A stretch of DNA of 64,000 nt from Acholoe squamosa (Eukaryota; Annelida; Polychaeta; Phyllodocida; Polynoidae). Shown piece after piece: positions 36,901-48,900 of the stretch. The notes beneath the pieces are model-generated. The model searched no databases. It had not been told where the DNA came from and saw only the letters and a list, made by a program, of their open reading frames with translations. A program made the position numbers and the translations under genes. The DNA lies in contig OX439045.1 of assembly GCA_949317995.1 (NCBI GenBank), positions 43,853,693 through 43,917,692 on the forward strand, read 5' to 3'. The stretch's first letter is position 1. Each line of letters opens with the position of its first letter.

Positions 36901-39900
36901 GTCAAAGAGAAGTGGGGCATGCGGGGTCAGAGTGGCTGCTAGGGATCCCCTCTGGTATACTCTTCTTGAAAGAGACTGTCCTAATAACTGCTATCTGTAA
37001 CACTAGGCGGGATGCACTACTCGGGGCTTGATGGCCAGATATAAAGGATCCAATAACCTGCCCTGAAGGGACTGTACCCGGGATATTGTTCACATATGCC
37101 ATTACCAGAGCACAGCGCCTGTCCTGTTCGATAGCCAGGAAGTTTCGAAAAGCATACTTCAACGTAATAGGTTTCACCCACAGCTCTTTATAACTGGAAT
37201 ATGTGTATTGAAACTAGGTTCAAACCTAACCGGTGGATACATCACTGCACATTTGTTGCTGAAAATAAAGTCATATATCTGACAAGAAAATATTTACTAT
37301 TACGCCATTGTATTGTGATGGTACAGGTGGGGTTAAGGACAAAATTTAATCATTGAGACCGAGTCAAATTAAGTTAAAAACTTATAGCCTTTATGGTCCT
37401 ACGGTCGCTTTTTATATTTGTAACCCACATACAGTAATAACATAGACTTTAGAATTGACTTGTTTTAAAAGAGAACTTTAAGCACATCTGACAGGAGAGT
37501 GGCTCTGTTATCTGTTATGGCTAGACCTTAAGGTCAACGAGTAGCCTCAATGAGACCCATAAGGCCCCCTGCAGGGGACAATCAAAGCACCGGCAGGTCT
37601 CCAAATGGCCAGCCCTAATACCAAGTAAATGACACTAACCTTTGCTTCAAGCAAGCCAGGGATACAAAATTGCAGTCTTGAAGAATTACTTCTCAGCAAA
37701 GTTCTCTTGTTGTGAATTGATTTAATTTGGTTTGCCTGTATGGTTTTGGAACCTTGCGTATTATTAGTGATATGAAATTAAATCAGTGGCTTGACACTAA
37801 TTCATTACACCCATTCTTGGTTTCTAGTTCCAATTAATAACTGACCTTCTGGCATTTAATATCAGATCATCAAGGGATTAATACCGGTGGGTGAGGAGCA
37901 GGTATTCGGGAGGACTTTCATTAAGGTGAAATGTAACAATTACATTCCCTTTGAGAGCCTGCGATGCTGCCTTCTTAGTGGAAACTCTAAAGATGTTTAT
38001 TCTTTGCACATAACCAGGAGGTTATTTCAAATGATGAACAACTTCAATTTGAACTAACCTCCAGGGTGCCTGATCTCCCGAAATCGTGTACTGCATTATA
38101 AAGGAAAGTAGGCAAACCAGAGAACATCGTACTGTATTGCATTACCAATGCTGCACAAATATCTGGACATTAGGAGCATATACTTAAATATTAACCAAAA
38201 TAGATCGAACTTTTTCTCCAGTTTTGAAGTTACCTAATATCTTGACATTGATAATCACCAAGGGAGACTAGATTGCTGAATTGCAGACGATAAAAGGTCT
38301 GAGGGAAGGCCTCAAGGCCAGGGCAGCCCTTATGGTGTAGACGTCTGCTTCTTAATACGTCCACGTCACGACGTAGGGCGCAGGCGCGTGCCATATGGAA
38401 TTAGCCTCGTTTTGGAGCGTACATGCATTGCTGAGGTCGTCGTGGGGTCGGGGACGCTACGAGCACTGGCCATGTGACAGATTGGGCTCTGGGGTAGGGC
38501 ACGACAGGATCGGGATGGTAAGGGAGGGGGGAGATGAGGCAAGTGGCACCGATGACACAACACAAAACGTACCGCTGGCCGCGCCTGACATTGCGCGCGC
38601 GCCATGTAAATTGGTATGCTGGCGAGTCGCTGTTGCCATGGTAACAAATGAAAGGGTTGCGCCACCTAGTGGCCCAGTGACACCGGACGTAGTGTCGACT
38701 CGTTTTTTGCCAGCGTCTCGTTGGACCTTTCTACACATGCCTAGCAGACGACATTCAGACGGCCCGCGAACTGCCATCTGGTGGCCATAGCGCCCCCTGC
38801 CTGACAATCGGCGCGAATTAGACGCAGATAAAGGGCCAACAGACAGTAAAACGCTTCTTTCGTCGGGGCGGCGACCTCCATTTCCAGCGCCCAACGTCAT
38901 TAGAGACGGGCAGACGACATTTCAAAGGCGTGGCGACGGGGGTGAAGTGGGCGCCGCGAGCGGGGGTTGATCCCAGTCCCGTGTTAACTGCATTACCCTT
39001 GGTCCAGCGTCCACCACCGCGCCTGACAATCCTCCATTGCAGAAAGCCGCCCCGCCTCGGGACCTTCCCAAATGATCCAAGTTTATGATCTGGGATCCAG
39101 CAGCCGAGGCAATTAAGGCATGGCACACACGGACGGCCTCTAAACCCCTTCCATCCCCCAGGGGAGCAGGAGGGAGGCCTGGCCGACTGCAGGTGATCGG
39201 CCTAGTGCGAGTTCAAAGGTACATAGCAATGGAATTAGGAGGGACGGCATTGTCCTGGAGTCGGGCCGACCCTGTTGTGGACTCTGGGAGGTGACTAAGA
39301 CCTGCCCGTGTTTATGATCCAACATAAAGGGGTTTGTACATTGGCATCAAATCTGCCTGAAATCTGAAACGCCTGGGTACGCTTAATAACATCAGGATCT
39401 CCTTGCTATGTTGACGAACGGCAAGTCCATTGTATAGAGTAAGCCTTGGTTTTACATGGACAAAGTGATATCTGCCTGAAAGCATATCATATGCGTATCA
39501 GGCGTTTTAGGTTTGAGCGTGAATAATGAATAAGTATTGGTAGATCCTCTAAGGATGTGATATCTCAATTCTGGCAAATTCTCTGATGATATATTGGTAT
39601 GCTGTATCCGCCAGAACCAGAGGCTCTTTTGGGTCACATCTAAGCTGCATTAATTAGGCAGACTATGAGATATAACATGCAAATTCATTTTAAAAACACT
39701 GGACACTTTATCGATCGACATTAAGGGATGCGATCTGTTCAAACTATCCACTACATACCTCCTTAAACATTACCTTATAAATATGGTAATAACCCTTCGT
39801 GGTAGCCCCTGGAGGCACCATGTATATTGGAGAAGAAGAGCTAGTGCTTCAACAAGACTTAAGGCCACCCTTTGAAGTGGTAGTGTAATCGTGGCAATCT

Positions 39901-42900
39901 GCACTGGGCTGATTTGATCCCGCAGACACCCATGGCCGACAACACCATTTCGCCGGGGGCCATATGATGGAGAGGGGTGTGTGTATTGGACGGGGGGGGG
40001 GGTAAGGGGGGAGGTGAAGTGTGGAGGAGAATGGTTGGTGTGTGTGACTGGCAGCCTGCCACGTTCTCACGCCCTCGCAGCTGCTCACTGTTGCTCAGGC
40101 GTTGTTCACCTGGGAGCACCTGGTGGTGGGACTGGGGTGGGTCTGTATGTGTGTGGAGTGGAGGACGTCAGGAGTCCTTGTGACAAGCTCACTGAAGGTT
40201 GATTGAGATAGAGGTCGACATAGACACACATGCAACACCCCTATATATACCAAGATCACTTTGTCCAATATGATTGCTAGGGACATGTGCAGTAAGGTTC
40301 TGCTTATTTAATGGAAAGTGTACCCAAATGCGATACACCATTATAAGGAATATGTCCGCACTAATGAAGCATACGTCTATGTTCACGTCTATGTACTTGT
40401 TATAATAGATGTGCTTGGATCATGATGTCCCAATGACACTATATTCACCAATTCATCTCTGCCTTCTTCCTGGCAGGACGTGACATAGGACATACAAACA
40501 CAAGTGTGTACCAAAGGGAATAAAGGCAAACACGATATAAAAAAATGACAGTGACCAAAAAACAAGGTTTAAGACTCTGTGTGTAAGTTATAACAAGGTT
40601 TGTATACACAGGAAGTGGGACTGGAGGCCCCTATGTAGGCCATGGTTCCCAGAGGACCGGCCAAAATAAGGCAGACGGCAGAGTGGCAGCCCTATTCATT
40701 CTGCCGTCTGCCGCCTAGAGAATGAGTTTGTGTATGTAGGAGTGTAGGTGGAGGTTGTTGTGTTAGGGGGTGTAAGAGAGAGGGGATGTACGTATTCCTC
40801 TTACCAGTACACCGTCGTGCCTGCCAGGCTGGCACCCTGTCGTTGGAGACTTTCGCCAGCAGCAGCAGCGCCTTAAAAGGATCACGGCGTCTTGTTGGCG
40901 TCTCGCTAGGGGGCGCAGGCGCTTCAGACGCTGCCATTGTTGGGGACAAGTGGCGAGCACTCGTGTCAAGCGCGCCGGAAGTTGTCTGGAAAGCCGGCGT
41001 TCCTGTCCTTGATCAAGTGTCTGTCAGAGGATCGCCGTGAAAAATGCCCCTTCCCGGGAAAGAAGAAGCGCCGAACGATTACAACGACAAAAGCGTGAGA
41101 ATCCTGGATGGTGAGACCTGACGGAAAAGGGGAGGAACAGGAAAACAATAGAGCAATCCAATCGTCATTAACAGATGTCCATCGTGGTCGCCATGGCAAC
41201 CGGTTAAATAACGCCCCCATTTAACATTCCTCCAGCGAGATTAAAGTTTGAATAATTCCTGCACTGATGAATCGATGCGCCTCGGCAGTGTAAACAGAGG
41301 GCTGATAATTGCTGGAATAGTTCTAGCTTGCTCAAATGAAATGGAAAATTAGAAAATGGGTTGAAAAACCAAACCTCGAGGGCTTGCAACCCGCTGAAAT
41401 TCAATTAAACGCACAGTGAGCTCTGTGAGTAGGAAAAACAAACCCCTCAACCGACAGCCAAGTCTCAAGTTGGAAGGGGGAATTGGAGAGAACCCAAAAA
41501 GAGGAACAAGAAAGCCGAGAAGAGGTCCTTGTATTTTTTTTTTTTTTTTGCGAGAATTGTCTCAGAGACGACAAGTGCTCGCAGCGCAGACGGCATTTTG
41601 CTAAAAGGCAGACGATCTGCTGCAAATGGCGGGAAATGAATCATTGCGGCTGCAGGTGGCGCTCCTGACCTTGGAGAAGATGCCTGCCGAGCACACGACT
41701 TTCAGAATAGCGTCCTGCAAAGTGGTCCAGGTCGTCCTGACGACCCACAGGCAGGGGGAGCTGACCTCCTCACGTGTGACGTCAGGAAGGTTACAAGAGA
41801 CGCGCTAGGGGAATTCGCCGCCATCTTGGTTCGTAGACGACATCAAAAGAGGAGCCAATAAATACAATATTGACACTGGACGCACTTGAGCGGTAGTGCC
41901 CCATGTAAAATAAACTGGATCTCTGTGACGTAGGGCCGGCCAACATGCGCCTCACTCGGCCCAGTTTTCTTTGGGTAATTTCCACTTTGCATACTCTAAG
42001 AAGCAATGAAGAAGAGGAATTTCAGTCCCAACTCCTGTCGACCTTCTTCTCACAGTCTCAATGGGTGTTTTATATCCTTGCCCACTTTTCCTGTCGTGGC
42101 ACAACAGCGTTCAATGTGAATAGATTCAGATTTAATGTATTTCAAATTTCTCCGCTATTACCTGGGGTATTGGATCCTGGCTGGATCGCCACCCAACCTT
42201 GATGAAACAATAACACTATTTTACAGTTGGTGTCACACTGGTAATACCCTGTACATCAAGCTACTTTTATGATTTAAAATCTCTCAAGTTACACAGATAA
42301 ATCATACCCAGACAATCATAAATACAAGCGCCCTAGCTCCCCATTTGCCTACTGCCTTAAATATTCTCTAAAACATAATGGAATATAATCCAATTATCGA
42401 ATCGGCCTTGCACTTTAAAGTAGGTGTATGAAGTGGAGGGTTGAAAGTGGGGGAAGTACAGGGAGTATGAGAGTGACGTGCGTGAAATGTGACACGTCCA
42501 TCATCACATACTTAAAGAGCAGTCGTCACCATTAGCCAAATGGGGAACTAGAATTCGATTAGAGCAGCCAGCCATTACCGGTATTGTTCCTGTCGGGGTT
42601 GCAGGGGGTCCGGGGGGACGGCCCGCCCCACCATTCAGGGACTATTGTCTTACCATTAGTTGTCCTAACCCAGAGCTTTTGTGGGGGGAGGTGGGTTAGT
42701 GACATTATAGATGCCCTTAATGATAATAAGCATTTGCGAGTTGCTCCCTGTCACTCTAGCAGCCTAACAACACGAGCAGCTCATATCGTAGAAGCCAATA
42801 GCACTTCTCTGGGTGGACTAATTTGACGGCGGCTGCCAATATATCACTCTATGTGCAGCGGCTTCCGACACTTCTATTGAAATGTCGATAAGCTTTTGTC

Positions 42901-45900
42901 GATATACATCAAGGGCGGTGGTTCCGCGTTAAAGAGATGGCTCATCATGGTTAAATCACCGGGAAAGCCGATCCCTCAAACTACCATTGTTGCCTTGAAT
43001 GGCTTTTGTGCCCGGGCATCCGAAAGCAATAGCTCGTTTTTAGTAGGCAGGTGAAACTATCACCCTGACAAAGATTCCAGAGCATTTTAAACAAACAATT
43101 GAAACGCTTTACCCCTGGGGAATATAAACATAGCCGGGGGATATACTTGTGTATCAGGGGATGTTCAGGCGGGGGGGGGGGGGGGTCACACAGAGGGGGA
43201 TAGGAGAGTAAAGGTATAAGGATAGAAACAGACAGAAAGACAGACACAGGTAATACGCTACCGAGTAACTGAAAGTCACTTCAAATTGAACTTCTCATAC
43301 ATGTGTTTCCATTTGATAAGTTTTGCCAATTATTATCTGAGAAAATTTAACATCCTGTTAATGATTTTTTTTTTTATAAAATCACCATCCATCAGGATAA
43401 ATTCCTTAATTCCTACCAAAGTTCTGGCTGAAGAGAAAACTTAGTGATCAGTGTTAATTCCTGTTAGTTCTATCCTCTAATTCAGCATAGGGGTATGAGT
43501 ATTAGAAACTAGTCAGCTGCTAGTGGGCCATAAGTGTACCTCGAGCTTGTTATATTCGATATACTATGCAGCCTATTGATATGCATGAGACTGATTTAAT
43601 TCCTTGTGTCTTTTTATGCATGGATGCTAATTTTAGCAAACTCCAACAATGTTAGTCAGTGATGACACCTACTGTATATTGATTCTTTTACACACCCCTT
43701 AGTTAAATCAAACTTCTGATACATAGATGTGACCATTTGACATATTTTGCCAATAATCACTGGTCACTGGTTACAATATCAAAAAAGCTTTAGCACCTTG
43801 CTTATGAGTTTCCATAAAATCATCATGAATAAATTTCTTACCTCCTACCAAATTTTCTGACCAAATAGAAAACTGAGTGATTAGTTTTATGGACTCTTAT
43901 ATCTAATTATGAACATCAACCAACAGAACCGAACTTATGTTGTTCATGTACACAGGTATAGAATATATGACAGGTGCCTAGAACCATATGGCAGTGCCAA
44001 GCACTGAACATTAGATAGAATGACAGCTATATACATAAATACCCTTGTTAACAGGTGGCCTGCCCAGAGATTCATGACAGCGCACTTCCAGTCATATTAT
44101 TTTACCTGGATGCACCTGTACTTGCATCACAATGGTATTCATGAACACTAATGGGAAAAAAGTGGCGACTTCAATTCAGGACCAACTTGCTGTGGCCATT
44201 GGTTATTTATAATTTTTGTCACAAACATGTACCTTTTCATCTGTTGATTGTTCGGAAAATTTTTGCCATGATTTTCAGGCAATCAAAACTTTCAAACTCA
44301 ATTCATTGGCAATAGGTTGACCTCCATTCACGTTGTTTCTGAATTGCACAAATGTATTCTTTTTGTCCGGCTGATCTAAAACCCCATATAGAATTGCACT
44401 CCCCAAAATTATAAACCTGTTTTTACACGCTGTCTATCTGAGTGATTGACATTTTCCTTATCGTAAATACAGGTAATCTAGCCATACTATGTTCCTGCTT
44501 ATTACTCTTCATCGAAGACTCAGCTATTCTAATATCCATTAATCCTTACCTTTCAGAGATTGGGACCTATTGCCAAAACGAGGAGTTTACAGCCACCTGC
44601 CAACCAGATGAAGTGGTCCTAATGCGAATAGCAAACTATGGCAGAATGAAGCTTAGTAAATGTGTGCGGAAGGACTATGGCTATATAGGATGTGGACATG
44701 AGGTGACAGGTATTGCTCATGCTTTCTGCTCAGGACGGAGGCAGTGTACTATTCCTGTACCTAACGAGCAGCTCGACCTTAACCCACCCTGTCCTGAAGA
44801 CTTCAAGAGTTACCTAGAGGCTGGATATGATTGTGTCAAAGGTGAGTGTTTGATTCTTTAATTTTGTAAATTCACTAAGAATTAAGATACATCGTTAAGT
44901 TGGCTTTAACATCACCTAGTGCATTACATTTTACATGATGAAGGTTGACCTATACAATAGCTATCCTACGTACCATGTCTACCCAATCGCCATCACCAAA
45001 TCCGAAACATATCAATGGTATGGGCGTCTCCAGTCACATTAATATGGATTATGTTACTGCCTACTGATTGCTTAATTTCTTTTTCTTATTAGGGCATCAT
45101 GATTGAACATACACCATCTCAAAAACTCATCTTTTGTTAATCCTGAGTAGTACGCTCCGACCGTGATTTTTTTACCATGAATTTGACCTGCATCTATTTG
45201 GCCTTCCTCGAGTGTACACAGAGAAAATAAAGGGAGTCAAAAGGAGAGTCCAGGCTTGCCTTCAGATTGACTCCCCTTTCTGACAAAAGGGAGTCAACTG
45301 ACTCCCTTAAGGGAGTCCAGGTTTTGCCTTCAAATTGACTCCCCTATACTCCAAAGGAGAGTCCAGGGCACCTTTGACTCCCTTCCAAAAGGGAGTCTGG
45401 CCAATCATTGACTCCCTTTCGGGAAGATACAATTATTCTTAATGACAGTTATATCTAGACCCATAGTCTCTGGATATCAAGTGTAATGCCAGTCATAATT
45501 CATCTTGTACACTTGTGATTTGCATGATGAAAGACAGCATGGATACTGAGCTTTCCTCAAGGTACATTAGTTGACATGACAAAGCAGTTGACTCAGTATG
45601 GCTTTAGTTTTATGATATTGGTACAGAATGGGTGTCTAAGGCTTTTGAAAGTGATTAAATTGGCCATACATCAAGTAGTTTGAATTATTCTACTGTATCT
45701 CATTTTTAGGGTATGTACTGATCCTGGGATAATTGATTTTTTTTTCAATATAAATTCCATTGTCTTATTTCAAATCGAAACAAAGATTAGTGCATCCAGA
45801 TAAATCCTCTATGGAGATAGTGCCTCCACCTAGTGGAAATCATTTGCTTGACTCCCCCTGGCTTACCCTGACTCCCTTTGGGAGTCCAGGTCACCCATGA

Positions 45901-48900
45901 CTCCCTTATTAACCACTGACTCTTTCAAACTCTGTCAAAAGGGAGTCAGGATCCTGTGACTCTGAACAAAAAGGGAGTCAGATAACCTGAGAAGGGAGTC
46001 AGGGAAGCATTGACTCCCTTTTTATACCCCAGACTCCCTTTGTGACTCTGTTTATTCTCTCTGTGTACGGGCAGTATAGTGGTACATGCCCATGCCTTTT
46101 CCAATTTAATATGGCGAGGTGAAACCAGCCCGAGGGTAATGGGTTATTACTTTTAGAGAGATTGTGTTATTACCCCTAAGTGCACGCCCAATATGGGCCT
46201 TTACGTATCAATAACAGTTTCAAATACCAAGTCACGGTATATCTAAATTGAGTTTTCATCTGTCTCAATGAAAGGCCCGCCTCACAGACCCCTGCAGCTA
46301 GAAGAGTGCTGGCAAAATCACCTTGAGTCATGTCAATCTCAATCTCGTTAAAACCATTACCACCCTAGCCCCTGGGTCCAAAATAGCCAGGTCGGCACTT
46401 AGACGATTGATTCCGTGTATAAGATTCAAAACATTTGGCAGTACTTTAACTGGTGCTGTGCCCTTGAGGGTAGGTGCGCCGACCGGAGCTTGCATGAGGG
46501 GTTGAGCCATGAAGACCCCCTTCCCTTTTATACCTCGTTCTGGTGACGTGACATGTGAGTTTCCCCTGCTATACCCCCTGCCTCCTCCATCTCAATTCCT
46601 CTATACGCACCCTACATAATGATAGGCCTGTTGCTTTACTCCGTAGCACTATGCCTGAATGAAAGAACCCTGATTAAAAGGAAGATGCTGATGAAGTGAT
46701 TCTTGAGCAAAGAAAGTTTTATAGGAACTTCACGCCAGACACAAAGAGGACAGAAGCAATTTACACTTTGTTCTGTACAGCAAATATCTATATAGAATCG
46801 CACTACAGAGTTAATTGATGGTATTTCCACCAAATACTGATCTCCCACAGGACCTTCCCATACAGAATGTTGCGTGGGTAATAAAGTATTAAGTGTCACT
46901 CATAGAATTACCCATCCAGGGTTGATGTTGTGTGAGATAACATCAAGGTCGTATATTGAATAGGAAGAATACTGTCCAATTTATTATTCAAAAGGCATCC
47001 GCTTTGTGCATTGTAGTTATTGGCCTTTGTTGAGATCCTAGGCCGGGTCCATTAAGCAATTAAAATTTGTCTGAAATCTCAGGCTGAATTATATATGATT
47101 CGTTCCTACTGACTCCTTGTTTAAAGTCATTAACAGATTGGAAAATTGGCAGGCAGCTATAAAACTATAAGCGGGTCTCAAAACACGGGTATTATTCCCC
47201 ATGGGGAGGGACCTTTTAGAATAAAGGTTCATGCACACAAAAATAATCACTGCTCTTTTTAAGTACATGTACATTAAAAAAAATGCACGCTTCATTCATG
47301 GGGTCGAGCTGGTTCGGCCCCGGAGCAGTCCCACAGTTGTCACGCGAAGTGCGGGACTGCAACATGGCGGCAACCAGATGGCCGCTGGAACTGCGCTCTC
47401 CATGCAGACCTTTTGATTGGTGTGCTTTATACCCGGGGCTTTATAAACACGCAGGACATTGCCAAACACATCAAATGTGCTTGGAGAGTGGTATTCCCAA
47501 AAGGTTGTAAATCAACATGGGATGACCCTTTCAACCTCGCTGCTCATGCTACCTAAATGGAGTGCATCTGTTTCTACAACCATGTACACTGTAAGAAATG
47601 TGTGTTGCATTTACACGCTTTGTAACACACTTCTTTGCAGCATATTTTTACTCACTTATTTTTTTAACACACAACACGCTTTTGCCAAAAGTGTGTTAAG
47701 AAGTGTGTTCATGTCAAAAGGGTGTTACAACAAAAGTGTGTTGCAAAAAGTGTGTTCATGCATATAGTGTGTTCATAGAAAGTGTGTTGCTTCATAAAGT
47801 GTTTAGATATGAAAGTGAGTTAATATTTCTACAATGAAGGGGGTGGGTGGGGGGCATTTAGCCTTTATTTCTTCATATTTTCATTTTGGTATACTTGTTA
47901 TTGTCCTGAGATGACGTGAGGAAGGTAACCATGAGGCACACATACTTAATCTGGAAAGGAATAACAATATATTTTTGTAAGACCATAATTATGATATGTT
48001 GATTTAGTGCATAAATTTTCCTAATATCAATTAAACTTCTACATTGAAATATACTAATACATCAATAACATATCTTCTGATTTCTCTGTCTAGAATTTAG
48101 AATGGTGACTGAGTCTAGGCTCCCATATGTAAAAAAGTCATTTTGTAGGTACATTATAATAATAAAGAATTATATTCAAAATGCAGAAGTCCCATTTACC
48201 TATTCCTGGTATTGTGTAAATCACAAATCAGCATGAAAACTTGTCAGAGACTGGAGCAAGCAGTTTTCTGAAAGAGACGAATTGGTGAACACTGTATGCT
48301 ACACTGGATAGTATGTTAGGCAGCATATTGATACAGCTTTTAGAGAATTTCTTTATGTGAGTGTAAATCTATGAGAAACCAACTTACTACACTATTTTAC
48401 AGCTTGTATAGTACTAGTGTAGAGGATGATATATAAGATTATACTTACCAGAAATAAGCAGAGAAGTGAAGACACTCCTCTCTCCAGCAGGTGCAGATTC
48501 AAACTGACTGTGTGTAACTGTTATAACTGACCTTTGGTTAGGTGAGGGGCAATTAATGGGTTGCATAATACCACTGATAAGACTGAAGGATTAATAAAAT
48601 GTGTGTTGATTTAACACACTTTTCAGTACCTAAACACTTTTGATAAAAAAGTGTGTAAGTGTGTTAGAAAAAGTGTGTTGATGCCCTCAAAGTGAGTTAA
48701 CTGCTCAAAGTGGGTTAAATATTCATGTGTGTTACAATCTTGTGTGTTCCCACAACACACATTATTTACAGTGTATGAGTCATGTTTAGGTAGTAGATCT
48801 TGAGAAATGAAGACGTAATATTTCTAACAAAAAGGGTGGGTGTACATCATTGCTATGAGGAGGGAATTACCATTGTATCCCTTGAGAGAAGATCTGAATT

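Larger units (their letters stand above)
38340..39300. promoter_or_regulatory. CpG-rich candidate regulatory block in intron 1
   Basis: About 1 kb is strikingly denser in CpG than the surrounding intron. Within it lie an NRF1-like GCGCAGGCGC (38378-38387), an RFX X-box (38632-38645) and two full CTCF-core matches (38660-38672, 38772-38784). Overlapping ORFs on both strands (for example 38395-38790 + and 38457-38900 -) follow from the low stop-codon frequency of GC-rich DNA and show no domain. It could be an enhancer, insulator or alternative promoter. Confidence 0.5.
24115..44556 (+). other. intron 1 (20.4 kb)
   Basis: GT at 24115 and AG at 44556 bound it; phase 1. No internal exon was recognised. 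It holds G-run clusters (25.6-25.8 kb), an AT microsatellite (30.9 kb), a CpG-rich patch with a near-CTCF site (32.0 kb), a large CpG-rich block (38.3-39.3 kb), two more CpG-rich clusters (40.8-41.2 and 41.6-41.9 kb) and a G15 run (43.17 kb). The rest, including 26-30 kb, 33-38 kb and 42-44.5 kb, shows only short featureless ORFs. Confidence 0.8.

Noticed and set aside
38395-38900. Overlapping ORFs of 131 and 147 residues on opposite strands
   Set aside because: They overlap each other in a CpG-rich block, show no domain, signal peptide or repeat, and are explained by few stop codons in GC-rich DNA.
44442-44556. Upstream in-frame extension of the lectin exon with a hydrophobic N-terminus
   Set aside because: It begins at GTG, not ATG, and the strong TTTCAG acceptor with phase matching exon 1 explains the frame better.
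45235-48765. Repeated short words mistaken for a CRISPR-like or minisatellite array
   Set aside because: The words are 7-8 bp, occur in both orientations at irregular spacing and are bounded by terminal inverted repeats; the genome is eukaryotic.
45215-48775. Firm assignment of the TACAC elements to CACTA/EnSpm, Chapaev or Tc1/mariner
   Set aside because: CAC(T/A)G ends suggest the first two and flanking TA suggests the third, but no transposase or clean longer target duplication is visible to decide.
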